64,000 nt of DNA from Vibrio rotiferianus CAIM 577 = LMG 21460 (lineage in GTDB: Bacteria > Pseudomonadota > Gammaproteobacteria > Enterobacterales > Vibrionaceae), in assembly GCF_002741985.1 (NCBI RefSeq), contig NZ_APHW01000023.1, positions 1-64,000 on the forward strand, in the 5' to 3' direction. Position numbers and translations under genes: made by a program. How positions within the stretch are numbered: the stretch's first letter is position 1; each line of letters begins with the position of its first letter. Shown here piece by piece: positions 18,484 to 27,539 of this stretch. Below the pieces are notes generated by a model, which had not been told where the DNA came from, did not search any database, and saw only the letters and a list, made by a program, of their open reading frames with translations.

Positions 18484-19497
18484 TTAAAGGTCAAATTTCA
18501 CTTCATCTAGTAGCTTGATTGCCGCTTCGTGGTGAGAAGCGATATCGTCTAGAGAAACCGTATCCGCTTTGAAGTCACCCCAAGATTCCACAAGTTCAGA
18601 ACGCTTAACGCCTTCTTTTACTGGGTACTCGTAGTTTACTTCTGCGTACATTTGCTGCGCTTTGTCACCCGTTAGGAATTCCATTAGCTTCACAGCGTTG
18701 TCTTTGTTTGGAGAGAACTTCGCCATCGCCATACCAGAGATGTTTACGTGTGTACCCGTTGTCTCTTGGTTAGGGAAGTTGATGTATACCGCATCAGCCC
18801 AAGCTTTTTGCTCTTTGTCGTTAACCATCTTACCTAGGTAGTAGCTGTTACCTAGAGAAACGTCACATAGACCTTCTTTGATTGCTTTAACTTGAGCACG
18901 GTCGTTACCTTGAGGCTTACGAGCTAGGTTCGCTTTTACGCCTTCTAGCCATTCTTTTGTCTCAGCTTCACCGTGGTGCGCGATCATAGAAGACACTAGA
19001 GATACGTTGTAAGGGTGCTTACCGCTACGCGTACAGATTTTGCCTTTGAATTCTGGCTTCGCTAGATCTGCGTAGTTGAAGTCGTTACCTAGTTTGCCAA
19101 CACGGTCACGTGAAGAGTAAACGTTACGAGTACGTAGAGTCAGAGCAAACCACTCGTTTTCTTTGTCTTGGTACTGTGCTGGTACGTTTTCTTCGATGAT
19201 TTTGCTATCTACCTTTTGAACTAGACCTTTGTTAGTCAGCTCCGCTAGACGGCTGATATCTGTAGTAAGGATTACGTCAGCTGGGCTGTATTCGCCTTCT
19301 TGAGCCAACTTCTCTGCTAGGCCTTTTTTGGCAAACTTCACGTTTACTTTAATGCCAGTTTCTTTAGTGAACTCGTTGAACATTGGTTCAACTAGGAAAG
19401 GTTGACGGTAAGAGTAGACGTTCACTTCTTCAGCAGCCATTGCTGTTGGAGCTAGAGTAGCGCAAGTAATCGCTGAAAGAGTTAGCAGTTTTTTCAT
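18484..19497 (-). CDS. fbpA: Periplasmic iron(III)-binding protein
   Basis: A 337-residue ferric-binding protein with a Sec signal peptide (MKKLLTLSAITCATLAPTAM, cleavage near AMA-AEE at about residue 21). The mature start EEVNVYSYRQ is typical of the FbpA/FutA group. The tyrosine pair NSYYLGK is the expected iron-coordinating position in transferrin-like bacterial binding proteins. It is the promoter-proximal gene of fbpABC and has a Fur-like box 24 nt upstream of the ATG. The operon corresponds to V. cholerae VC0608-VC0610. It captures ferric ion in the periplasm and passes it to FbpB/FbpC. Confidence 0.93.
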   Translation of the reverse strand: MKKLLTLSAITCATLAPTAMAAEEVNVYSYRQPFLVEPMFNEFTKETGIKVNVKFAKKGLAEKLAQEGEYSPADVILTTDISRLAELTNKGLVQKVDSKIIEENVPAQYQDKENEWFALTLRTRNVYSSRDRVGKLGNDFNYADLAKPEFKGKICTRSGKHPYNVSLVSSMIAHHGEAETKEWLEGVKANLARKPQGNDRAQVKAIKEGLCDVSLGNSYYLGKMVNDKEQKAWADAVYINFPNQETTGTHVNISGMAMAKFSPNKDNAVKLMEFLTGDKAQQMYAEVNYEYPVKEGVKRSELVESWGDFKADTVSLDDIASHHEAAIKLLDEVKFDL

Positions 19498-19520
19498 TGT
19501 TTAATCCTTTACCATGCTAA

Positions 19521-19535
19521 TGATAACGTTTATCA
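19521..19535 (-). promoter_or_regulatory. Fur-like box upstream of fbpA
   Basis: TGATAACGTTTATCA matches the 7-1-7 Fur core TGATAATNATTATCA at 13 of 14 non-N positions and is nearly palindromic. It lies 24 nt upstream of the fbpA start codon, where bound Fur would block transcription or initiation. Iron repression of fbpABC is expected from the family. Confidence 0.75.
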
Positions 19536-19586
19536 GTTGCGTTATTATATGCATGTTCAGTAGGAAAACAATGATGTGACACTAAA

Positions 19587-19612
19587 AAACCTGCTCATCA
19601 GAGCAGGTTTTT
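19587..19612 (-). terminator. Terminator of glnK-amtB
   Basis: AAACCTGCTC (19587-19596), loop ATCA, GAGCAGGTTT (19601-19610), with A-runs on one side and T-runs on the other. It ends the minus-strand amtB transcript and would block read-through into fbpA. Confidence 0.85.
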
Positions 19613-19650
19613 GATAGTTTACTTTGTAACTAATTGTTTCTTTATGTCGA

Positions 19651-20880
19651 CTATTTCACAGTAACAAATTCAGGGTAGGCGCCAACACCACAGTCGTGCA
19701 TATCCATACCTTCAAGCTCTTCTTCTCCCGATACGCGAATGCCGATGGTTGCTTTTAAGATTGCCCATACCACAAGGCTCGCACCGAATACCCAAGCAAA
19801 GATAACTGCCGCCCCAAGAAGCTGTGCGCCGAACGTTGCATCACCATTACTTAGCGGTACAACCATTAAACCAAAGAAACCACACACACCGTGTACAGAG
19901 ATAGCACCTACAGGGTCATCAATCTTCACTTTATCTAGACCGATGATACTGAATACCACTAGCGCGCCCGATACTGCACCGATTGCAACTGCGTAAAGTG
20001 GTGATGGTGATAGAGGATCTGCCGTGATGGCAACAAGACCTGCCAATGCACCGTTAAGAATCATAGTTAGATCAGCTTTACCCCAAGTCGTTTTACATAC
20101 GAGTAATGCTGCGATTGCACCTGCTGCCGCTGCTGCGTTTGTATTAAGGAAGATTTGACCTACCGCTGTCGCGTTTTCAAAATCAGATACCATCAACTGA
20201 GAACCGCCATTAAAACCGAACCAACCGAACCAAAGGATGAACGTACCCAATGTAGCTAGAGGCATGTTTGAACCAGGAATTGGATAGATTTCGCCATTTT
20301 TACCGTATTTACCTTTACGAGCACCCAGTAGTAATACGCCAGCTAACGCTGCTGCTGCACCCGCCATGTGTACGATACCTGAGCCAGCAAAGTCACTGAA
20401 ACCTGCTTCTGATAGGAAACCACCGCCCCATGTCCAGTAACCTTCCATTGGGTAGATAAATGCCGTCAGCACTGCAGAGAAGATGAGGAAAGACCAAAGC
20501 TTCATACGCTCTGCTACCGCACCAGATACCACTGACATTGCTGTTGCGACGAATACCACTTGGAAGAAGAAATCCGACTCTAACGAGTGATCTGCGCCTT
20601 CACCTTGTGTGCCAATTAGCGCACCAAATGATGGTAACCAGCCACCTTCGCCATTATCAACGTACATAATGTTGTAGCCGACCAATAGAAACATTGTACA
20701 AGCAATCGCGTACAGACAGATGTTTTTGGTTAGAATTTCTGTTGTGTTTTTCGAGCGAACTAAGCCCGCTTCCAGCATGGCAAAGCCAGCTGCCATCCAC
20801 ATAACCAACGCACCAGAAATGAGGAAGAAAAAGGTGTCGAGTGCGTAACGTAATTCAGTTACCGTTGTTGTTAATTCCAT
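19651..20880 (-). CDS. amtB: Ammonium transporter
   Basis: A 409-residue AmtB/Mep/Rh channel with 11 expected spans. Conserved elements include the WFGWFGFNGGS stretch, the first pore histidine in GGGFLSEAGFSDFAGSGIVHMAG and the second in GAISVHGVCG. I chose the ATG at 20880, giving the usual MELTTTVTELR start; the longer in-frame start at 20931 would overlap the glnK 3' end. It conducts ammonia at low external ammonium and is blocked by GlnK. The gene lies 25 nt after glnK in the standard glnK-amtB order, so both should be driven by the sigma-54-like promoter upstream of glnK. Confidence 0.96.
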   Translation of the reverse strand: MELTTTVTELRYALDTFFFLISGALVMWMAAGFAMLEAGLVRSKNTTEILTKNICLYAIACTMFLLVGYNIMYVDNGEGGWLPSFGALIGTQGEGADHSLESDFFFQVVFVATAMSVVSGAVAERMKLWSFLIFSAVLTAFIYPMEGYWTWGGGFLSEAGFSDFAGSGIVHMAGAAAALAGVLLLGARKGKYGKNGEIYPIPGSNMPLATLGTFILWFGWFGFNGGSQLMVSDFENATAVGQIFLNTNAAAAAGAIAALLVCKTTWGKADLTMILNGALAGLVAITADPLSPSPLYAVAIGAVSGALVVFSIIGLDKVKIDDPVGAISVHGVCGFFGLMVVPLSNGDATFGAQLLGAAVIFAWVFGASLVVWAILKATIGIRVSGEEELEGMDMHDCGVGAYPEFVTVK

Positions 20881-20905
20881 GATAGTTCTCCAATCCCTTG
20901 AATTC

Positions 20906-21307
<402 letters not shown>

Positions 21308-21360
21308 TTATCTTGTTGATTTATATAGAATTAGAAAAATTAACAAACTTATAAACAAAA

Positions 21361-21385
21361 AGGGCGCACCATATCGGTGCGCCCT
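21361..21385 (-). terminator. Terminator of yacL
   Basis: AGGGCGCACC (21361-21370), loop ATATC, GGTGCGCCCT (21376-21385). On the minus strand the stem is followed by TTTTTG. It separates yacL transcription from the glnK promoter. Confidence 0.88.
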
Positions 21386-21432
21386 TCTCACAAATATAAG
21401 GCAACCCTAATTAGGCTCCCCAAAACTGTGCG

Positions 21433-21801
21433 TTAAATGTTCAAAAAGTCTTTCCATTGCTCTATCAGGGTACAAAAGTCTTCAATACCACAACTGGCTG
21501 TACTCTCTGCATCGTAGAAGTCAAACTCACTTTCCATTTCCACTTCATACTCATGGCCCAATGCGTTTTCTTGCACTAGCACCTCATCACCATGGATCAT
21601 CAAACTGATCTCTGCACCGGTTAATCTATGCTCTTGAGATGGCGAAGAAAATGCCAGATCAATTAAGGCTTCAACTTGCGCGATTTTCGCTGGGTCTTTA
21701 CCAATTTCTTCTTGCAACCAACGACCTACAATCTCATGCCCCATGCTGCATTTGACATAGTATTCGCCCATCAATGTGTTGCGGATGAATTCAAATTCCA
21801 T
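21433..21801 (-). CDS. yacL: YacL family protein (UPF0231)
   Basis: A 122-residue acidic protein beginning MEFEFIRNTLMGEYYVKCSMGHE, the signature of the UPF0231/YacL family of gammaproteobacteria. It has no membrane segment or signal peptide. In E. coli yacL is also the neighbour of acnB. The biochemical function is not established as far as I know. It stands alone here, with a terminator downstream and the 127-bp repeats between it and acnB. Confidence 0.9.
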   Translation of the reverse strand: MEFEFIRNTLMGEYYVKCSMGHEIVGRWLQEEIGKDPAKIAQVEALIDLAFSSPSQEHRLTGAEISLMIHGDEVLVQENALGHEYEVEMESEFDFYDAESTASCGIEDFCTLIEQWKDFLNI

Positions 21802-21895
21802 CGTGATCGCCTTTTCGTATCAATTTGGTGCGGAGTATACAGGGAGATGTTGGATGGGAGAAGCGAGAGACGAGAGCTCTCTCAATGGCTTGTTT

Positions 21896-22190
21896 AAAAG
21901 AGATTCCCGACTGCACTCCTTCGTCGCTTTCGGGAATGACATCGTTGTTACTCTTAGCTATTTAAATCGTCATCCTCAAGAGCGAGGCTCGAGCGAGTTG
22001 GGGATCTCTCAATACGTTGCCTAAAAGAGATTCCCGACTGCACTCCTTCGTCGCTTTCGGGAATGGCATCGTTTTTACTCTTAGCTATTTAAATCGTCAT
22101 CCTCAAGAGCGAGGCACGAGCGAGTTGGGGATCTCTTAATACGTTACCTAAAAGAGATTTCTATTCCCTCAGTCTAGGAAATGACGTAGT
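21896..22190. repeat. 127-bp tandem repeat, two-hairpin palindromic element
   Basis: AAAAGAGATT begins at 21896, 22023 and 22150, an exact 127-nt period; the third copy is truncated and diverged. Each unit holds two imperfect palindromes. The first has arms GATTCCCGA and TCGGGAATGAC around CTCCTTCGTCG. The second has arms GTCATCCTC and GGGGATCTC around GAGCGAGG. Similar elements are at 61276-61610. The layout resembles REP/BIME intergenic elements. I could not match it to a named family. Confidence 0.85.
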
Positions 22191-22223
22191 TCAGTCTCTC
22201 GTAGCATAGCGTTCCACAAAAGA

Positions 22224-22249
22224 AAGCGCCCACCAAATGGTGGGCGCTT
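22224..22249 (-). terminator. Terminator of acnB
   Basis: AAGCGCCCACCA (22224-22235), loop AA, TGGTGGGCGCTT (22238-22249). On the minus strand the 12-bp stem is followed by TCTTTTG. It lies 29 nt past the acnB stop. Confidence 0.88.
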
Positions 22250-22277
22250 AATTAAGTATTAGCAAAGCTCGCTAAAA

Positions 22278-24866
22278 TTATGCAGGCTCTTGGAAGATAA
22301 CCTCTGCCGCTTTCTTGGTGTACTCATCCATCTTGTGGAAGTTCAAGTAACGGTAAGTATCTGCTGCTGTCGCATCGATTTGCTTCGCGTATTCCAAGTA
22401 CTCTTCCTTCGTTGGAATCTTACCTAGAATTGCACCAACCGCTGCTAGCTCAGCTGAAGCAAGGTATACATTTGCACCTGTACCTAGTCGGTTCGGGAAG
22501 TTACGCGTTGAAGTCGACATTACTGTTGCTTTGTCTGCTACACGTGCTTGGTTACCCATACATAGCGAACACCCAGGAGTTTCAATACGAACGCCAGCGC
22601 GGCCGTAAATACCGTAGTAACCTTCTTCCGTCAGTTGGTCGCGGTCCATCTTGGTTGGTGGCGCTACCCATAGACGAGTATCTAGCTGACCACCGAATTG
22701 CTCTAGCAGTTTACCTGCAGCACGGAAGTGACCAATGTTAGTCATACAAGAACCGATGAACACTTCATCAATCTGTGTGCCTTGAACTTCTGATAGAAGA
22801 CGAGCGTCATCTGGATCGTTCGGTGCACATAGGATTGGCTCGTGAATATCTGCTAGGTCGATTTCGATGATGTGCGCGTATTCCGCGTCTGCATCCGCTT
22901 CCATCAACTCTGGATTAGCCAACCACTCTTCCATCGCTGTGATACGACGCTCGATAGTACGACGGTCGCCGTAACCTTCCGAGATCATCCACTTAAGCAT
23001 GGTGATGTTTGAGTTTAGGTATTCTTCAATAGACTCTTGAGACAGCTTAACTGTACAACCTGCCGCTGAACGCTCTGCTGACGCATCCGATAGCTCGAAG
23101 GCCTGCTCAACTGTTAGGTGCTCAACGCCTTCGATTTCTAGTACGCGACCAGAGAATTCGTTGATCTTACCTGCCTTCTCAACCGTCAATAGACCTTGTT
23201 GAATTGCGTAGTAAGGAATTGCATGTACAAGGTCACGTAGCGTAATACCCGGCTGCATTTCACCTTTAAAGCGCACCAAGATTGACTCTGGCATATCCAG
23301 TGGCATAACACCTGTCGCGGCAGCGAATGCAACCAGACCGGAGCCTGCTGGGAATGAAATGCCTAGAGGGAAACGAGTATGCGAGTCACCACCTGTACCT
23401 ACAGTATCAGGCAGAAGCATACGGTTTAGCCATGAGTGAATTACACCATCACCCGGACGAAGTGATACACCGCCACGGTTCATGATGAAGTCAGGTAGTG
23501 TGTGGTGTGTGTTTACATCGACTGGTTTTGGATACGCAGACGTGTGACAGAATGACTGCATCACAAGATCAGCGGAGAAGCCCAGACACGCAAGGTCTTT
23601 TAGCTCATCACGAGTCATAGGACCGGTTGTATCTTGAGAGCCAACTGTGGTCATCTTAGGCTCACAGTATTGACCTGCGCGTACACCTTCAACGCCACAT
23701 GCCTTACCTACCATCTTCTGAGCTAGTGTGTAGCCTTTGTCAGATTCTGAAGGGTCAACTGGCTTAGCAAACAGGTCTGTTTCTTCTAGGCCCAGTGATG
23801 CACGAGCACGGCTTGTTAGACCACGACCAATGATAAGTGGAATACGACCACCAGCACGAACTTCATCAAGCAACACTTTGCTCAGTTCAAAGCTAGAGAT
23901 CTCTTCACCGTTTTTACGCACAACGCCTTCGTATGGGAAGATATCAATCACATCACCCATGTTCATATTCTGTACGTCTAGTTCGATTGGGAGTGCGCCA
24001 GAGTCTTCCATTGTGTTGTAGAAGATAGGAGCAATCTTACCGCCTAAACAGATACCACCAGTGCGCTTGTTTGGTACGTATGGGATATCTTCGCCCATAA
24101 ACCAAAGCACTGAGTTAGTCGCTGACTTACGAGAAGAGCCGGTACCAACAACATCACCCACGTAGGCTAGTGGGATGCCATCTTTTTGTAGCTCTTCAAT
24201 TTGATTGATAGGACCAACGCTGCCTGGTTGATCTGGCACGATGCCATCACGTTCCATCTTCAGCATCGCTTTCGCGTGTACTGGGATATCAGGACGAGAC
24301 CAAGCATCTGGTGCTGGAGACAAGTCATCGGTGTTGGTTTCACCAGTAACTTTAAATACTTTAACAGTAATCTGTTCCGCGACTTTCTTCTTCGATGTGA
24401 ACCATTCTGCGTCCGCCCATGATTGCAGGACTTGCTGTGCGAATGCATTACCAGCTTTGGCTTTCTCTTCTACATCATAGAAAGCATCGAACATCAGTAG
24501 GGTATGAGACAACGCTTTAACTGAGATTGGCGCTAGTAGGTCATCGTCTAGGAATTCAACTAGAGGAGCGATGTTGTAACCGCCTTGCATCGTACCTAGT
24601 AGCTCAGCAGCTTTTTCACGGCTTACTAATGGTGATTCCACTTCACCTTTTGCTACCGCCGTTAGGAAACCTGCTTTTACATATGCAGCTTCATCTACAC
24701 CCGGTGGGATACGGTTCTCTAGTAGGTCAAGAATAAATGCTTCTTCACCTTGTGGGGGATTTTTCAGAAGTTCAACAAGTCCAGCAACTTGTTCAGCGTC
24801 TAGCGGTTTAGGAACAACTCCTTCGGCAGCACGCTCTTCGACGTGTTTACGGTAGGCTTCAAGCAC
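22278..24866 (-). CDS. acnB: Aconitate hydratase B
   Basis: An 862-residue aconitase B, close to the 865 of E. coli. Domain order is that of AcnB: an N-terminal HEAT-like domain (about 1-160, [16 protein letters not shown]), then swivel domain 4 (about 165-375, with [13 protein letters not shown]), then the [4Fe-4S] domains. Cluster cysteines are in GSCMTN and CSLCMGNQ. It interconverts citrate and isocitrate in the TCA cycle. In E. coli the apo-form binds mRNA under iron stress. It stands alone, with its own terminator downstream. Confidence 0.97.
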   Translation of the reverse strand: MLEAYRKHVEERAAEGVVPKPLDAEQVAGLVELLKNPPQGEEAFILDLLENRIPPGVDEAAYVKAGFLTAVAKGEVESPLVSREKAAELLGTMQGGYNIAPLVEFLDDDLLAPISVKALSHTLLMFDAFYDVEEKAKAGNAFAQQVLQSWADAEWFTSKKKVAEQITVKVFKVTGETNTDDLSPAPDAWSRPDIPVHAKAMLKMERDGIVPDQPGSVGPINQIEELQKDGIPLAYVGDVVGTGSSRKSATNSVLWFMGEDIPYVPNKRTGGICLGGKIAPIFYNTMEDSGALPIELDVQNMNMGDVIDIFPYEGVVRKNGEEISSFELSKVLLDEVRAGGRIPLIIGRGLTSRARASLGLEETDLFAKPVDPSESDKGYTLAQKMVGKACGVEGVRAGQYCEPKMTTVGSQDTTGPMTRDELKDLACLGFSADLVMQSFCHTSAYPKPVDVNTHHTLPDFIMNRGGVSLRPGDGVIHSWLNRMLLPDTVGTGGDSHTRFPLGISFPAGSGLVAFAAATGVMPLDMPESILVRFKGEMQPGITLRDLVHAIPYYAIQQGLLTVEKAGKINEFSGRVLEIEGVEHLTVEQAFELSDASAERSAAGCTVKLSQESIEEYLNSNITMLKWMISEGYGDRRTIERRITAMEEWLANPELMEADADAEYAHIIEIDLADIHEPILCAPNDPDDARLLSEVQGTQIDEVFIGSCMTNIGHFRAAGKLLEQFGGQLDTRLWVAPPTKMDRDQLTEEGYYGIYGRAGVRIETPGCSLCMGNQARVADKATVMSTSTRNFPNRLGTGANVYLASAELAAVGAILGKIPTKEEYLEYAKQIDATAADTYRYLNFHKMDEYTKKAAEVIFQEPA

Positions 24867-25136
24867 GACTTTTTTCCTCTCATTGCGGTTCCTCCTTTTT
24901 AATTACTATTTTTCAAAGTAAAGGAGTGAACATCCTTGGAAACTTGGCTCTCCATTGCCCTTGTTTTCATTCAATTCTGATTGAGAAACAGCGCCGTAGA
25001 GGCCAAACTGTGGGCGAAAGGATAGCAAATTTAACGTTAAATTAAAATCTCATCATTTTGACCAACATAGCAACTTACGACTAAAGTCCGGTAAATTTTG
25101 GCTAAATATGCGGAGATCTTGCTATCCTACTCCCGG

Positions 25137-27452
25137 TTATTTAAATGATGTTCCAACGATCAGGTACACTGCATCTAAATTCTGCTCTGTACGACCGTAT
25201 GCCAACATGATCGGCCCAACTGGAGAGTCTACTCCAAAGAAAACCGACGCAGCATTATACAGTGGCGCCTCATGCAACTTGAGATCGTTGTCTGACCAAA
25301 CACCACCGTGTTCAAGGGACGCACCTAGATAAACAGGTGCTTCAAACAGCCCGAAGTCGTTATCCATCCATTTATAACGATACACCAAGCTGGTATAGAA
25401 TAAGTTTTGTCCAATTAAGCTATTACGTGGAATGCCTGACAAATTCAAAAAGCCGCCAAGTTCACGAGGATCAAGAGGGATAGAAGAATTTTTGCTCTCA
25501 ACAAAGCTGTATTCCGCCTGTCCGACTAAAGTATGACGGCTATGGGTCACCGCCCCTTTAAAACGCGCCGTAATTTCGTACACGGTATCTTCAATATCAC
25601 CCTCAACATTGGTTTGACGAAAATCCTCTGGACTCTTGTCATGAGATACCAAGTAATCTAAATCAATCAACATACCTCGCGTAGGAAACGCAAAGTCATC
25701 CAAAGTATCTAAACGATAATTGGCAAACACTCCTAGGCGGTTGTAATCAAAAGTCCCAGCTGAAGCAATCGTAGACGCTTCGATCTCGCCTTTGGTATAA
25801 CGACCACCAACGCGAAACTCTTGCCATAGAGTTGGCTGCACGCCTGCCGCGAGCTCAGCAATGAACTCGGTATAAGAAACCGGAAGAAAATCATACACTG
25901 AACCTATATCCGGATTTTCTATGTCACTAAAAGGCCAGTTGCGATTTTCATTGTTGTAATTGAGCTTACTGGAAACAAATAGCTGTTGACTTGAAAGCAC
26001 TGGCGAATAGAGTTCTGCTTCGATCAACTTATCAGTGCCCATATCAACATTGAACGTCAGCTCCGCACCGTGCGAGTTTAAGTTGGTGAAATTTGCCGAC
26101 ATTCCAATGCCATACTGACTGTCAGTATTGAAGTCGTCTTCCAAGAAAAATCTAAAGTTGAGGTAGTTTGGTCCCCATGACTTTTCGTTTACCTCAAAGA
26201 CCAGTAGGTTGACGCCTTCGATCTCTTCAAAGTGGTAAGTAATCAGTTCAAAACGATCCAATGCGTATAGATTTTCTACCGCTTTTTCGATCTCAGCAGT
26301 GGTTAGCTGACGTCCAGTATCAAGCTCTAAACGGTTGGTAAGAAGCACATCTGTATAGTGGGTATTATTCACTAGCACGATCTGATCAACAACGCGCTCA
26401 TCACCATATTCAAGGTCTTTTCGTGCGGCCTGCTTGTGCTCAATGTACTCTTGATATTCTGCGTTCGAGACACTCAGCCCTTTAAGCTTCGACTCAAGCT
26501 TTTTTGTAATCTCATAGCCTGCTTGAAACGCACCTGGCATTTTGTTGAATTCAACTGTCTCCATTTGCCCCACATCAGGACGAATATAGACATCATCGCC
26601 GTGTAACGTTCCCGCTTGTTCTTGTGTGCTGCGACGAACGAGGTAGTTGGAAAGCTGATCTGCTACGGTGAATAAACCAGTGAAGTCTTCTTTGGTTTTG
26701 TAATCTGTACTGATATCCACCGCAATAACGACATCAGCCCCCATCGCGCGTGCAACATCAACCGGCATGTTATTAACCACGCCACCATCCACCAGCATAT
26801 GACCATTGAGTTCGTAAGGTGGAAGCGCGCCAGGCACTGACATACTCGCCATCATGGCATCAACTAAATAACCGTTATCTAAGACGACCTCTTCTAGCTC
26901 GACGATGTCCGTCGCGACTGAACGGTATGGAATGGCAAGATCATCAAAGGAGTTAAATCGGCCAAGATTGCCTGTGGTTTCACGCAGAATGCGCAACATG
27001 TTTTGACCTTGCACCACGCCTGTTGGCGAACGCACTTCACCAAACCTTAACCCTAGGTCCGTGGTGATTTGATAACGGTCTTCGTATTCTTTGTCGCGGA
27101 CACGACGTTGGCTGCGGTCAACACGGTCTCGGTAACCACTGTTCCAATCGACGCTGTAGATAAAGCTTTCGATTTCATCGGCACTCATGCCAGTAGCATA
27201 AAGGCCACCAACATAAGCGCCCATGCTAGTACCAGTGATGATATCAACCGGGATATTCATTTCTTCAAGCGCCTTGAGCACACCAATGTGTGCGGCACCT
27301 TTCGCTCCACCACCAGCGAGAACGACAGCAATTTTAGGTCGAGAAGAGTCTTCTTCGAGATGTTTAGCAAAGGAAGGCGTTGCAATCAAAAAGGAGCAGA
27401 CCCACAACGCAAAGCAACGTATCCATGGGTTCGTATTTGACCTTTTGAACAT
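25137..27452 (-). CDS. Patatin-like phospholipase with POTRA and Omp85 barrel (PlpD type)
   Basis: A 771-residue protein with a signal peptide ending near PSFA-KHLEE (residue 29). The patatin domain has the oxyanion loop GGGAKGAAHIG (about 47-57), the nucleophile elbow GTSMG with Ser76, and the catalytic Asp in the DGGVVNNMP motif. A POTRA-like segment (about 340-415) and a C-terminal barrel of the BamA/surface-antigen family follow. This is the type Vd autotransporter architecture known for Pseudomonas PlpD, so the lipase domain is probably delivered to or across the outer membrane. The substrate is not readable from the sequence. It is monocistronic, between acnB and mrcB. Confidence 0.9.
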   Translation of the reverse strand: MFKRSNTNPWIRCFALWVCSFLIATPSFAKHLEEDSSRPKIAVVLAGGGAKGAAHIGVLKALEEMNIPVDIITGTSMGAYVGGLYATGMSADEIESFIYSVDWNSGYRDRVDRSQRRVRDKEYEDRYQITTDLGLRFGEVRSPTGVVQGQNMLRILRETTGNLGRFNSFDDLAIPYRSVATDIVELEEVVLDNGYLVDAMMASMSVPGALPPYELNGHMLVDGGVVNNMPVDVARAMGADVVIAVDISTDYKTKEDFTGLFTVADQLSNYLVRRSTQEQAGTLHGDDVYIRPDVGQMETVEFNKMPGAFQAGYEITKKLESKLKGLSVSNAEYQEYIEHKQAARKDLEYGDERVVDQIVLVNNTHYTDVLLTNRLELDTGRQLTTAEIEKAVENLYALDRFELITYHFEEIEGVNLLVFEVNEKSWGPNYLNFRFFLEDDFNTDSQYGIGMSANFTNLNSHGAELTFNVDMGTDKLIEAELYSPVLSSQQLFVSSKLNYNNENRNWPFSDIENPDIGSVYDFLPVSYTEFIAELAAGVQPTLWQEFRVGGRYTKGEIEASTIASAGTFDYNRLGVFANYRLDTLDDFAFPTRGMLIDLDYLVSHDKSPEDFRQTNVEGDIEDTVYEITARFKGAVTHSRHTLVGQAEYSFVESKNSSIPLDPRELGGFLNLSGIPRNSLIGQNLFYTSLVYRYKWMDNDFGLFEAPVYLGASLEHGGVWSDNDLKLHEAPLYNAASVFFGVDSPVGPIMLAYGRTEQNLDAVYLIVGTSFK

Positions 27453-27539
27453 TCATTTCTTCCTTTACTGAATATTGAACACCTACTTTTACTAAGAATT
27501 AAACAACTGCACAAGTCAGCGATGGTGTTTTTGGTGGTC

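Larger units (their letters stand above)
21802..22277. other. yacL-acnB intergenic region with repeats
   Basis: About 475 nt without a gene. It holds the yacL promoter region, two and a part copies of a 127-bp tandem repeat (21896-22190) and the acnB terminator (22224-22249). Short open frames in it run through the repeats and are not genes. Confidence 0.8.

Noticed and set aside
15728..19497. fbpABC as a spermidine or sulfate transporter
   Set aside because: FbpA has the YY iron-binding pair and a Fur-like box precedes the operon; both point to ferric iron.
21896..22190. CRISPR or attachment site
   Set aside because: The units are adjacent and palindromic without unique spacers, and no integrase or cas gene is present.
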